Assembly (NCBI GenBank): GCA_002412765.1
Contig: DHVR01000056.1
Coordinates: 1-64,000 of the forward strand
Source of the DNA: Leptolinea sp. UBA5203
GTDB taxonomy: Bacteria; Chloroflexota; Anaerolineae; Anaerolineales; Anaerolineaceae
Length of the DNA stretch: 64,000 nucleotides
Reading direction: 5' to 3'
Part shown: positions 55,014 to 62,685 of the stretch, one piece after another
How the letters are laid out: every line of letters begins with the position of its first letter
Position numbering within the stretch: the first letter of the stretch is position 1
Notes under the pieces: generated by a model
What the model saw: only the letters and a program-made list of their open reading frames with translations
Database searches by the model: none
What the model was told of the DNA's origin: nothing
Translations under genes and position numbers: made by a program

Positions 55014-55862
55014 ATGAACTTCAATGGTAATAACATGAAAAAAGTACATCGTGAGTTTGATGATGATGTATCCGATGATAATTTAGTCAACCCTGCGATG
55101 GTGAAAATTCCAGCCGGTTGGTTTTGGATGGGAACAAGCAAAAAACAGGTCCGGTATATGTATTTGCGCGAGGAGTGGGCTGAACAGTGGCATGCGGAAG
55201 GCATGTTCTTTATCGAACAGCCTCAACACCGGCTTTACTTAGAAGACTATGAGATGGGTAAATACCTGGTCACCAATATCGAATACCATCGTTTCGTTTG
55301 GGAAAGTAATCATCGGGTGCCCCGTGACTGGATTGGTTTCAATTTTCCGGATGGAAAAGCCAAACATCCGGTGGTAGGCATCTCCTATGATGACGCCATT
55401 AAATATTGCCAATGGTTATCCGCTGAGACGGGATGGGATTATCGATTACCCAATGAAGCAGAATGGGAACGGGCAGCCAGAGGGGATAAACCCAGAATTT
55501 ATCCTTGGGGCGACTTTTTTGATCCCTGGCGCTGCAACACTTTGGACAGCGGAAAAGGGGATACAACCCCTGTAGGCAACTATTCGCCCGCTGGCGACAC
55601 GGTGGAAGGGGTTGTAGATATGGTTGGCAACGTTTGGGAGTGGACATCCAGTTATCTGAGAGATTATCCCTTTGATGTCAATGCAGATCCGCCAATGCCG
55701 GGAGATATGACCCGCATCGTGGTTCGCGGCGGCGCCTGGTATTATAGTAAGAAGCTGGCCCGCTGCTCGTCACGGGAAGGGATGCTGCGTGATTACACAT
55801 CCAACTCTCTCGGTTTTCGCATTGTGCGCATTCCTAAATCAGATAATTCGGATAATGGGTAG
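55014..55862 (+). CDS. SUMF1/FGE-sulfatase-domain protein
   Basis: A 282-aa protein. I chose the ATG at 55014, preceded by GGGAGGAAGT; the frame also opens at a TTG at 54993. It has the SUMF1 fold: IPAGWFWMGTSK, GISYDDAIKYCQWLS, YRLPNEAEWERAARGDK, WGDFFD, VVDMVGNVWEWTSS and RGGAWYY, ending LGFRIVR. The active-site Cys pair of formylglycine-generating enzyme is not both present; only C in ARCSSR aligns near that site. It may be a non-FGE member (binding or other oxidase). It sits between glycosyltransferases and fliC and may modify flagellin. Confidence 0.82.
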   Translation: MNFNGNNMKKVHREFDDDVSDDNLVNPAMVKIPAGWFWMGTSKKQVRYMYLREEWAEQWHAEGMFFIEQPQHRLYLEDYEMGKYLVTNIEYHRFVWESNHRVPRDWIGFNFPDGKAKHPVVGISYDDAIKYCQWLSAETGWDYRLPNEAEWERAARGDKPRIYPWGDFFDPWRCNTLDSGKGDTTPVGNYSPAGDTVEGVVDMVGNVWEWTSSYLRDYPFDVNADPPMPGDMTRIVVRGGAWYYSKKLARCSSREGMLRDYTSNSLGFRIVRIPKSDNSDNG

Positions 55863-55890
55863 ACCTTTAGACGATTTTTACGTGGGTCGC

Positions 55891-55917
55891 TAAAGTTTTT
55901 TCAAATCAAGGCGATAA
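55891..55917 (+). promoter_or_regulatory. Distal sigma-28 promoter (P1) of fliC
   Basis: -35 TAAAGTTT (55891-55898) and -10 GGCGATAA (55910-55917) with an 11-bp spacer: 15 of 16 sigma-28 consensus positions. A TATAAT (55920-55925) lies just downstream. A transcript from here would have a leader of about 147 nt. Confidence 0.85.
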
Positions 55918-55974
55918 CGTATAATGAGATTTGAATTACGGAGGTGAATAAAGGAACGAATAAACCCTTTGACC

Positions 55975-56001
55975 TAAAGTAATGAAAAAACTTGTCGATA
56001 A
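55975..56001 (+). promoter_or_regulatory. Proximal sigma-28 promoter (P2) of fliC
   Basis: -35 TAAAGTAA (55975-55982) and -10 GTCGATAA (55994-56001) with an 11-bp spacer. It lies 84 bp downstream of P1, giving a leader of about 60 nt that contains the CsrA-like hairpin. Confidence 0.85.
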
Positions 56002-56019
56002 TAAAGAATGGTAACGTAA

Positions 56020-56064
56020 TTTTCCCAGGGTAAGGATGCCCTGGAAAAGCCAAAAACATGGAGG
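56020..56064 (+). promoter_or_regulatory. Candidate CsrA-binding leader of fliC
   Basis: A hairpin with stem TTTTCC/AGGG (56020-56030, one bulged C) and CCCTGGAAAA (56039-56048) displays TAAGGATG in its 8-nt loop (GGA 56034-56036). A second GGA (56060-56062) is in the Shine-Dalgarno GGAGG, in the context ACATGGAGGT, which fits ACARGGANGU except one base. The two GGA motifs are 26 nt apart. This mirrors the dual CsrA site of B. subtilis hag. Confidence 0.6.
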
Positions 56065-56070
56065 TTTATA

Positions 56071-57357
56071 ATGGCTCAAGCAGATTTAACTCGTGTAGCA
56101 AGTAACATCGGTGCTCTCAATTCCTTATGGGCGTTGCAAGGCATCAACCGTCAATTGGGTGTTCATCAGACCCGATTATCAACCGGTAAACGGATCAACT
56201 CAGCCTCTGACGATCCCGCCGGCTTAACCATTGCCACCAAATTGAAAAGCCGTTCAGAAGGTTTGGGCGTAGCGCTGGGTAACATCGGCGATGCCAAGAA
56301 CTTACTGGCCGTAGCAGAAGGTGGTATCGGCCGTATTACCGACATTATGATTTCCATGAAGAACAAAGCTGCCCAAGCAGCCAGTGACACCATGGGCACC
56401 GCAGAACGCACCGCCATCAAGGAACAATTGACCGCTTACGCCAACCAGATTGACGATATCGTCGAACAAACTACCTGGAACGGCAATAAATTGATCGATG
56501 GTTCTTATGATGTGCCTTCCTTAAGCTTCCAAACTGGTGCCGATGCCGCCGATACTACGACCGTCAATGGTCTGATCAATCTGCGTGCTTCTACTGGTGG
56601 TATTGGTGGATCACTGGGTGTCGCTACTGTTGTTGGCGGAGCTGTCAGCGTAAGTGGTATCATGGACTTTGGTAACGTATTAACCAATGGCAGCGAAGCC
56701 GTATGGTCTGTAGATGTTGACGGTAAAGGCAGCAATACCACACTCAATGCACTGACCCCGGGTACTTATCAGGTTGAAATTATCGCCGGTGGTACATTGG
56801 GCAGCACGTCCACAATTCAGTTGAAAGACTCCGATGGCAACGCTGTTACCATTGATGCGGACGGCGTAGGCGCTGGTGCAACCGGTTCCATTTCCGGTAC
56901 TGTCAACTTTGGCGCAGCGGGTTTGACCAGTTATGACTTTGGTAATGGCATCACACTCGGTGTCAATCGCGGTATGGCCAATGGTACCTATACAGCATCC
57001 TTTACAGTTGAAGATGATGGCGAAACCTATGATGTATTGACACAGGGTGCCACAGGTTCTGCACTGGTAACCGCAGGAGATTATCGTGACCTGATGACTT
57101 ACCTCGAAGGCAAACTGGACACCGTCAATGCTCAAATGGCGAAAATTGGTGCCTTTACCGGACGTTTGACCTTCAAGGAAGATCAGGTAATGGCTTCCCA
57201 GATCAATGTCGAAGCTTCTTACAACCGTATCATGAATGCCAATATGGCCGAAGAACAGGTAAATGCCAGCAAATTCCTCATTTTGCAGCAGACCTCCATC
57301 GCCATGTTAGGACAGGCAAACCAGGCTCCTCAATTCTTGCTCTCCCTGTTCCGCTAG
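56071..57357 (+). CDS. fliC: Flagellin FliC
   Basis: A 428-aa flagellin, the only one in the window. The D0/D1 N-terminal part has SNIGALNSLWALQGIN, LSTGKRINSASDDPAGLTIA and a D1 coiled-coil; the C-terminal part has NVEASYNRIMNANMAEEQVNASKFLILQQTSIAMLGQANQAPQFLLSLF in part. The middle (about 150-335) is Gly/Thr/Ser-rich and probably surface-exposed, with many Ser/Thr sites for glycosylation. Tandem sigma-28 promoters and a CsrA-like leader precede it. A hairpin follows. Confidence 0.97.
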   Translation: MAQADLTRVASNIGALNSLWALQGINRQLGVHQTRLSTGKRINSASDDPAGLTIATKLKSRSEGLGVALGNIGDAKNLLAVAEGGIGRITDIMISMKNKAAQAASDTMGTAERTAIKEQLTAYANQIDDIVEQTTWNGNKLIDGSYDVPSLSFQTGADAADTTTVNGLINLRASTGGIGGSLGVATVVGGAVSVSGIMDFGNVLTNGSEAVWSVDVDGKGSNTTLNALTPGTYQVEIIAGGTLGSTSTIQLKDSDGNAVTIDADGVGAGATGSISGTVNFGAAGLTSYDFGNGITLGVNRGMANGTYTASFTVEDDGETYDVLTQGATGSALVTAGDYRDLMTYLEGKLDTVNAQMAKIGAFTGRLTFKEDQVMASQINVEASYNRIMNANMAEEQVNASKFLILQQTSIAMLGQANQAPQFLLSLFR

Positions 57358-57399
57358 GATCAAGTCAGCAAGAACGGTTCACAATAAAACAGCACGAAT

Positions 57400-57424
57400 G
57401 GGGGCACTTTTTACAAGTGCCCCC
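57400..57424 (+). terminator. Hairpin after fliC
   Basis: A perfect 10-bp stem GGGGGCACTT (57400-57409) with AAGTGCCCCC (57415-57424) and a 5-nt loop. Only two T follow, so it may be partial termination or transcript stabilisation; read-through to fliD is likely since no sigma-28 promoter was found in 57425-57499. Confidence 0.7.
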
Positions 57425-57499
57425 TTGATCCTCATCTATGGCATCATTATTTTTTTCCATAAATTATCATTGATTCAATTCTGAAATTGGAGGCACACC

Positions 57500-59236
57500 A
57501 TGGCAATCTCTTCTACCGGCACCGCAAATTTGGATAGCTATTATCAACAGTTGGTGAATTTACAAATTTCCAACGAGCAAAAGCCCATGGATGCTGTCAC
57601 AAAACAGGTGGATACGTTAAAAATTCAAAAGGCGCTTTATACGGACCTGAAAGGCAAGTTTGATGCCCTGCAAAGCGCCATCAAAGCATTGCTCCGTTCT
57701 GATTCCTTTTATTCTATGACCCCTGGACGCAGTGTGAGTATCAACACCAGTGCCTCACAGGGCGTGATCAGTGCCACAGCCGGTTCAGGCGCGATTGTTG
57801 GAAATTACGCGATCAATGTTACCACCCTGGCCAGAGGCCAGAAAGCCCGTTCCGACCAACAGGCTTATAGTGATCAAGGTCTCAATCTGAGCGGCACCTT
57901 TGTTATTGGCGGTGGCGCCAGTCGCAGTGTATCGGGTAGTACCGCCAATGATACCGTTAGCGGTATCATTGAAAACAATGGTCTGATTAGCGGACAAAAA
58001 GAATTGGGAAGCGGGAATTATTCAGTTGAAACCCGCCAAAATGAAGGCGTCTGGCAATTTCGACTGGTGGACGCCAATGGAACAGCCATCAACATTCGGA
58101 ACGCCAGTTCAACGGATGATAGTTTAACGACCAATTGGCAAGCCATTCCAACCGGCGGCGGTAATTACAATACGGGTCGCGGCCTGAGTTTTGATTTTGG
58201 CGCGATCCCCGGTTTGTACTCAGCCAAGTACCGTAATGATGGCGCACCCACTACAACCTATACGGCCAAAGGTGCAAGTATCGCAGTTTCAGAGGCGGAC
58301 TCGTTAAATGCGATCGCGGAAAAAATAAATAATGGCGTTTATGCTGCGGGGAATGAAATCAGCGCGACCATTGTGGATAAGCAATTAATCATCCAGACTA
58401 CCAACACTGGAGCTACCAAAACAATCTCAGCGGCCGACATTGGCACAGACACCGTACTGCAAAGCTTGGGGGTCCTGAGCAGCCCTGGGGTTTATAAAAA
58501 TTATGCTGCTGGCACAGATTCTGGCAAAAATGCCGTATTTACCGTCAATGGTTTAACAGTGGAACGATCCAGTAATACGGCCATTACGGATGTCATTACC
58601 GGTGTTTCTTTAAATATTTTGCCTGGGACAGAAGGGTTGAATGCCACTCTCTCAGTAAATGCCGACAGTACCAGTCAAAAAGCCATGGTGGACACCTTTA
58701 TTGCTAAATTCAATGATGTTTCAAAATATGTCAAATCCAAAATTGCCACGACGAAGAACGAAGATAATACCTATACCCGCGGCGGGCTGGCTGGGGATAT
58801 GACATTCCGGTTATTCAGCAGTGACATGTTTGCCACGCTTAATCGTAAATATGAAAATGATGGCAAGTATGCTTATCTCCGTGATCTGGGTTTGGAATTT
58901 AATGATAGCAGTGAGTTAACCATCAAAGACACAGCCAAGCTAACAGAGGCCTTAAAAAACAATTTTCAGGATGTGGAACTGTTTTTTGAAAAATTGATGA
59001 GTACGATGAACAGCAAGGTGGGTGTTTTTGCCGGTACCAGCGGCTATGTGGAGTCTGCCATCAAAACCAATGAAAAACAAGCGACTTTCTATAATAGCCG
59101 CATTACAACCATGAAAAGCCAATTGGCTTTACGCAAAACACAATTAACCAATCAATATTTGCTTATGCAGGCGCAAATAGAAGAAATGACCCGTACACAA
59201 CAAACATTACAGGCCGGGTTCACTTCCTATGGATAG
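57500..59236 (+). CDS. fliD: Flagellar cap protein FliD
   Basis: A 578-aa cap protein. The N-terminus has LDSYYQQLVNLQISNEQKPMDAVTKQVDTLKIQKALYTDLKGK in part, typical of FliD; the C-terminal coil ends with LRKTQLTNQYLLMQAQIEEMTRTQQTLQAGF in part. It forms the pentameric or hexameric filament cap on which flagellin assembles. GGAGG precedes the ATG. Together with flaG and fliS it forms the fliC-fliD block. Confidence 0.93.
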   Translation: MAISSTGTANLDSYYQQLVNLQISNEQKPMDAVTKQVDTLKIQKALYTDLKGKFDALQSAIKALLRSDSFYSMTPGRSVSINTSASQGVISATAGSGAIVGNYAINVTTLARGQKARSDQQAYSDQGLNLSGTFVIGGGASRSVSGSTANDTVSGIIENNGLISGQKELGSGNYSVETRQNEGVWQFRLVDANGTAINIRNASSTDDSLTTNWQAIPTGGGNYNTGRGLSFDFGAIPGLYSAKYRNDGAPTTTYTAKGASIAVSEADSLNAIAEKINNGVYAAGNEISATIVDKQLIIQTTNTGATKTISAADIGTDTVLQSLGVLSSPGVYKNYAAGTDSGKNAVFTVNGLTVERSSNTAITDVITGVSLNILPGTEGLNATLSVNADSTSQKAMVDTFIAKFNDVSKYVKSKIATTKNEDNTYTRGGLAGDMTFRLFSSDMFATLNRKYENDGKYAYLRDLGLEFNDSSELTIKDTAKLTEALKNNFQDVELFFEKLMSTMNSKVGVFAGTSGYVESAIKTNEKQATFYNSRITTMKSQLALRKTQLTNQYLLMQAQIEEMTRTQQTLQAGFTSYG

Positions 59237-59256
59237 GAAATGGTACAGGATATAAA

Positions 59257-59285
59257 TTCTCAGACAAGGAAGTCTGAGAAAGGAG
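59257..59285 (+). promoter_or_regulatory. Candidate CsrA-binding leader of flaG
   Basis: A perfect 9-bp stem TTCTCAGAC (59257-59265) with GTCTGAGAA (59272-59280) holds the loop AAGGAA. The sequence ACAAGGAAGT fits the CsrA core ACARGGANGU exactly, with GGA in the loop (59268-59270). The Shine-Dalgarno AGGAG (59281-59285) abuts the stem, with its GGA 14 nt downstream, so bound CsrA would block flaG translation. Confidence 0.6.
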
Positions 59286-59291
59286 ACCAAA

Positions 59292-59633
59292 ATGTCAGAT
59301 AAACAGGTAGCCGCAATAAGTCGTGTGGACATGGATGGTTCAAGCCGACTGGCACAGGTTGCTGCTCAAGCGCAGGAAGCGAGTCAAAAGCAGACTTCTT
59401 CGCGAAGAGTTGAAGCAGCAAAACAAGAAGATAAAATTCTTGAACAAGTGAGCCAAAAGTTAAGTCAAACCTTGACCCCGGTTAACACCAGCTTGAAATT
59501 TCAGATCGACGAAGAAACCAATGAGATTACGGTTTTGATTGTGGATCGGGCGACTGACAAAGTATTGCATACCATTCCTGCCGAAGCAATCAAGAATTTG
59601 CCCGGTGGCAATTTGATGTCATATTTTGCCTAG
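59292..59633 (+). CDS. flaG: FlaG family protein
   Basis: A 113-aa protein. The C-terminal half (about 60-113, with LKFQIDEETNEITVLIVDRATDKVLHTIPAEAI in part) is the FlaG domain. FlaG affects filament length in some bacteria and is generally encoded next to fliD; here it follows fliD, whereas it often precedes it. Its leader has a CsrA-like hairpin. A sigma-28 promoter lies between it and fliS. Confidence 0.88.
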   Translation: MSDKQVAAISRVDMDGSSRLAQVAAQAQEASQKQTSSRRVEAAKQEDKILEQVSQKLSQTLTPVNTSLKFQIDEETNEITVLIVDRATDKVLHTIPAEAIKNLPGGNLMSYFA

Positions 59634-59671
59634 AGATTTCAAAGCTTTTACAAAATATTTACCGAAACGAC

Positions 59672-59698
59672 TAAAGAAAGCAATGCTGCTGACGATAA
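59672..59698 (+). promoter_or_regulatory. Sigma-28 promoter of fliS
   Basis: -35 TAAAGAAA (59672-59679) and -10 GACGATAA (59691-59698) with an 11-bp spacer. The fliS start is 47 bp downstream. It has the same spacing and core as the flgM and fliC promoters. Confidence 0.82.
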
Positions 59699-59745
59699 GT
59701 TAAGCAATACTTCATGGTATCCAAAGCAGTTTAAGGAGAATGACT

Positions 59746-60120
59746 ATGCAGATGGCATACGGAGCTTCACGATACAGACAACAGGATGTGGAATCAGCTA
59801 GCCCGGTTCGCTTAGTGGTGATGGCTTATGATTTGGCCATTCGTGCCTGTGATCAACAAGATTTTGAAACAGGATATAAAGCCGTAGTGGCCTTAAGAAA
59901 TTCTCTGGATATAAATTATCCTGAATTTGTCGCCGGATTGTTGCGCCTTTATCAGTGGGTGATTGATTCCATGCGCTCAAGTGATTTTGATGCAGCCAAA
60001 TCAGTGCTGGTTGAACTTAGGGATGCCTGGTCCACAGTGGAAAAACGGCTGAATGGCATGGATGACGGTACTAGCATGACTGTTCCATTGGAAAAAGAAT
60101 TCTCGATCCGCTCTGTATAG
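59746..60120 (+). CDS. fliS: Flagellin export chaperone FliS
   Basis: A 124-aa helical protein with ASPVRLVVMAYDLAIRACDQQDFETGYKAV in part, the FliS signature, and the LYQWVIDSMRSSDFDAAKSVLVELRDAW segment in part. FliS binds the C-terminus of flagellin to block premature polymerisation. I chose the ATG at 59746, 7 nt after AAGGAG; the ATG at 59740 is too close. It has its own sigma-28 promoter and a strong hairpin follows. Confidence 0.9.
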   Translation: MQMAYGASRYRQQDVESASPVRLVVMAYDLAIRACDQQDFETGYKAVVALRNSLDINYPEFVAGLLRLYQWVIDSMRSSDFDAAKSVLVELRDAWSTVEKRLNGMDDGTSMTVPLEKEFSIRSV

Positions 60121-60167
60121 TTCCTTCACAGCTTTTTTATATCACCTTCATTTTCACTTTACGGTTA

Positions 60168-60218
60168 AAAAAATCCTCATGTGCTATCCTCATTGCAGGA
60201 AACACGTGAGGATTTTTT
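60168..60218 (+). terminator. Strong hairpin with a T-run, 20 nt before flgC
   Basis: AAAAAATCCTCATGTG (60168-60183) pairs with CACGTGAGGATTTTTT (60203-60218), a 16-bp stem with one G-T wobble, and an inner TCCT/AGGA stem in the loop. The terminal run of T makes it an intrinsic terminator for fliS. It lies just 20 nt before the flgC ATG, so flgC needs either a promoter between 60121 and 60168, with the hairpin acting as a leader attenuator, or read-through. Confidence 0.75.
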
Positions 60219-60237
60219 AGTTACTGGAGTACAAAAA

Positions 60238-60693
60238 ATGAGCTTCTGGAATAGTTTCAAAATCAGTTCATCTGCCCTAAGCGCTCAAAGGCTGCGTATG
60301 GATATCATCGCGAACAATGTCGCGAACAGTGAAACCACACGGACCGAAACTGGCGGTGCCTACCAAAGGCAGGATGTTGTTTTTTCAACTAAAAATTCTA
60401 ATTTGCCTTTTGCCCAAAATCTAATGATGGTGAATGATAAGCTCAATCGAAGCAGCATTACGCTGGATGGTGTAAAGGTAAAAGAAATCATTACGGATAC
60501 TACACCAGGCAGCAGAGTTTATGATCCGACTCACATGGATGCGGATAAGGATGGGTTTGTAGAATATCCCAATGTGAACATTGCTGTTGAAATGACGAAT
60601 ATGATGTCAGCTACGCGATCCTATGAAGCAAATCTGGCGGTTATTGAATCCACACGCAGAATGGCAGAAAATGCCCTACAAATTGGAAGATAG
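60238..60693 (+). CDS. flgC: Flagellar rod protein FlgC
   Basis: A 151-aa proximal-rod protein. The N-terminal motif is SALSAQRLRMDIIANNVANSETTRTETGGAYQRQDVVF in part, and the C-terminus is VNIAVEMTNMMSATRSYEANLAVIESTRRMAENALQIG in part. The ATG at 60238 follows CTGGAGTACAAA; the longer frame starts inside a terminator stem and is discarded. It lies 10 bp before fliE. flgB, which normally precedes flgC, is not found here. Confidence 0.93.
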   Translation: MSFWNSFKISSSALSAQRLRMDIIANNVANSETTRTETGGAYQRQDVVFSTKNSNLPFAQNLMMVNDKLNRSSITLDGVKVKEIITDTTPGSRVYDPTHMDADKDGFVEYPNVNIAVEMTNMMSATRSYEANLAVIESTRRMAENALQIGR

Positions 60694-60703
60694 GTGAATA
60701 ACA

Positions 60704-61000
60704 ATGGAACTTAGTGCAATTGGAACTTCTGGAATTCAAGCTGGTTTAACAGGTACAACGAAATCTGCCGCAGGCATGGTCAATGAAGTTGGCAAAACCT
60801 TTCAGGAATTGCTCAACAGCCTCTCCGAAACAGAGAATACCAGTGATACCTTAATGCAGCAGTTCTCTGCTGGCGGCGATGTTGACCTGCATGAGCTGAT
60901 GATTGCCATGGAAAAGACGGACGTTAATTTCCGGGTTGCCATGAATATTCAAGGAAAACTGGTTTCTGCTTATCAAGAAATTATGAGAATGCAAGTATAA
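60704..61000 (+). CDS. fliE: Flagellar hook-basal body protein FliE
   Basis: A 98-aa protein with the C-terminal FliE domain (HELMIAMEKTDVNFRVAMNIQGKLVSAYQEIMRMQV in part). It is the adaptor between the MS ring and the rod. It is 20 bp before fliF. Confidence 0.93.
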   Translation: MELSAIGTSGIQAGLTGTTKSAAGMVNEVGKTFQELLNSLSETENTSDTLMQQFSAGGDVDLHELMIAMEKTDVNFRVAMNIQGKLVSAYQEIMRMQV

Positions 61001-61020
61001 AACAACAACACAGGTGAAAC

Positions 61021-62685
61021 ATGCTTGCAAATTTATTGGAACAATTTAAAAAAATCTGGCAAGACCAAACCCAAACCCAACGCACGATCCTTTTGATAGT
61101 GATCGTGGTTTTGGCTATCTTGGTCCCAACCCTGGTTGTTACGGCAAACAAGCCCAGTTATGGGGTGGCTTTCAGTAATCTTGATGCAACCGATGCGGGC
61201 AATATCGTTGCCAAACTACAGACTGAAAATATTGAGTATCAATTACGCGATGGCAACACAATTCTTGTACCAACTGACCGTGTTTATGATGTGCGTTTGA
61301 TGATGGCGACGGAAGGATTACCCAAGGGTGGTTCCGTAGGATTTGAGCTGTTTGATACAAATACGCTTGGCATGACTGAGTTTACCCAAAAAGTCACTTA
61401 TCAACGAGCGTTGGAAGGGGAGCTAGAACGTACGATCAGCAGCTTGGAGGCTGTATCTGCGGTTCGGGTCCATATTGTGACACCGGAAAAAAGTTTGTTA
61501 TCCTCTACTCAATCCCCAACAACAGCCTCCGTGACGATTAAGGAATCCAGCAGTCGGGCGATGAGCTCGGCTCAAATTCAGGCCATCACTTATCTTGTGG
61601 CAAATTCGGTTGAAGGTTTGGATTCTCAGAATGTTGTCATCGTTGATACGGAAGGCAATTTGCTGGCAACCGGATCAGGGGAAGATAGTTATGGTAGTGC
61701 GGTTGGCCAATCCGATAATCGCCGTGCCACTGAACTTGCTGCCGCAAAGGATATTGAAACAAAAGTAAAAAGCATGCTAAATACGGCTTTAGGCCCCAAT
61801 CGTTCGGTGGTTCAGGTTTATGTAAACATGAATTGGACGGAGAAAGAAATTACCTCCGAGACTTTTGATGCAACTCCAATTGTAAGAAGCGAAAGCATAA
61901 CGAATGAAATTTACACCACGAACATGTCAGAATTATCCGGTATCCCTGGCGCTACCAGTAATTTACCTGCAACCGCTGATACTGTCAATCCAGACACTGC
62001 TGGCGGCGAAGTGCCCTTATATGAGCGCAACGAGGCGGTAACTAATTATGAATTATCTTCAGTTCAATCTCATGAGGTTGTACATCCTGGCGAAATAGAA
62101 CGTGTCTCCCTTTCTGTACTAGTAGATGGCGTGACTGATGAGGCTCAATTAGCCATTATTCAAGATGCCATTATGGCTGCCGCGGGAATTGACACAAATC
62201 GAGGTGATTTAGTGTCTGTACAATCCTTAACCTTTGACCGGACATTTGAGACAACTACGGCCGAAGAAATTGCCGCCGCAGAAAATCAGGAATTGATCTT
62301 TCAGATCGCCCAATACGCGGGTGTTGGTCTACTGTTATTAATCGTGTTCTGGTACATATCAAGATTACTCAAGAACTTAAAAATGGCCTCAGTGGAAGTC
62401 TGGACACCTGTACTACAACCGGTATCTCAAATGTCCAGTTATAGCAGTGAACCGGAGAAAATTATGTTTGTTGAAGAACATCACATAGAAGAACCGAAAC
62501 CGGAAAAGAAAGAAGAAAAACCGGTGAAAATCGATATTGAAAAAATCGTTAAAGAAAAAATCCAGGTTCCTACACCTGAAGAAGAACAGATGACACGTCT
62601 TGTAAATCGTGTAGCCGAAGAAAATCCGGCCAGTATCGCGGAAATTATTCAAATGTGGTTGTCACAGGATAGAAAAAATGACTGA
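61021..62685 (+). CDS. fliF: Flagellar MS-ring protein FliF
   Basis: A 554-aa membrane protein with N-terminal (about 22-42) and C-terminal (about 435-455) helices and a large extracytoplasmic part including RBM domains. The motif GFELFDTNTLGMTEFTQKVTYQRALEGELERTI in part is typical. The cytoplasmic tail (about 460-554) ends with a FliG-binding segment (MTRLVNRVAEENPASIAEII in part). It is the base on which the flagellum is built. It overlaps fliG by 8 bp. Confidence 0.96.
   Translation: MLANLLEQFKKIWQDQTQTQRTILLIVIVVLAILVPTLVVTANKPSYGVAFSNLDATDAGNIVAKLQTENIEYQLRDGNTILVPTDRVYDVRLMMATEGLPKGGSVGFELFDTNTLGMTEFTQKVTYQRALEGELERTISSLEAVSAVRVHIVTPEKSLLSSTQSPTTASVTIKESSSRAMSSAQIQAITYLVANSVEGLDSQNVVIVDTEGNLLATGSGEDSYGSAVGQSDNRRATELAAAKDIETKVKSMLNTALGPNRSVVQVYVNMNWTEKEITSETFDATPIVRSESITNEIYTTNMSELSGIPGATSNLPATADTVNPDTAGGEVPLYERNEAVTNYELSSVQSHEVVHPGEIERVSLSVLVDGVTDEAQLAIIQDAIMAAAGIDTNRGDLVSVQSLTFDRTFETTTAEEIAAAENQELIFQIAQYAGVGLLLLIVFWYISRLLKNLKMASVEVWTPVLQPVSQMSSYSSEPEKIMFVEEHHIEEPKPEKKEEKPVKIDIEKIVKEKIQVPTPEEEQMTRLVNRVAEENPASIAEIIQMWLSQDRKND

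Noticed and set aside
55014..55862. Annotation as formylglycine-generating enzyme
   Set aside because: The catalytic Cys pair of FGE is not present; only the general SUMF1 fold is supported.
56680..57135. 151-codon minus-strand frame opposite fliC
   Set aside because: It arises from the biased codon use of the flagellin gene; no promoter or ribosome binding site precedes it.
57425..57499. Sigma-28 promoter for fliD
   Set aside because: TAAATTAT is present at the -35 position but the sequence 11 bp downstream matches the -10 in only three of eight positions.
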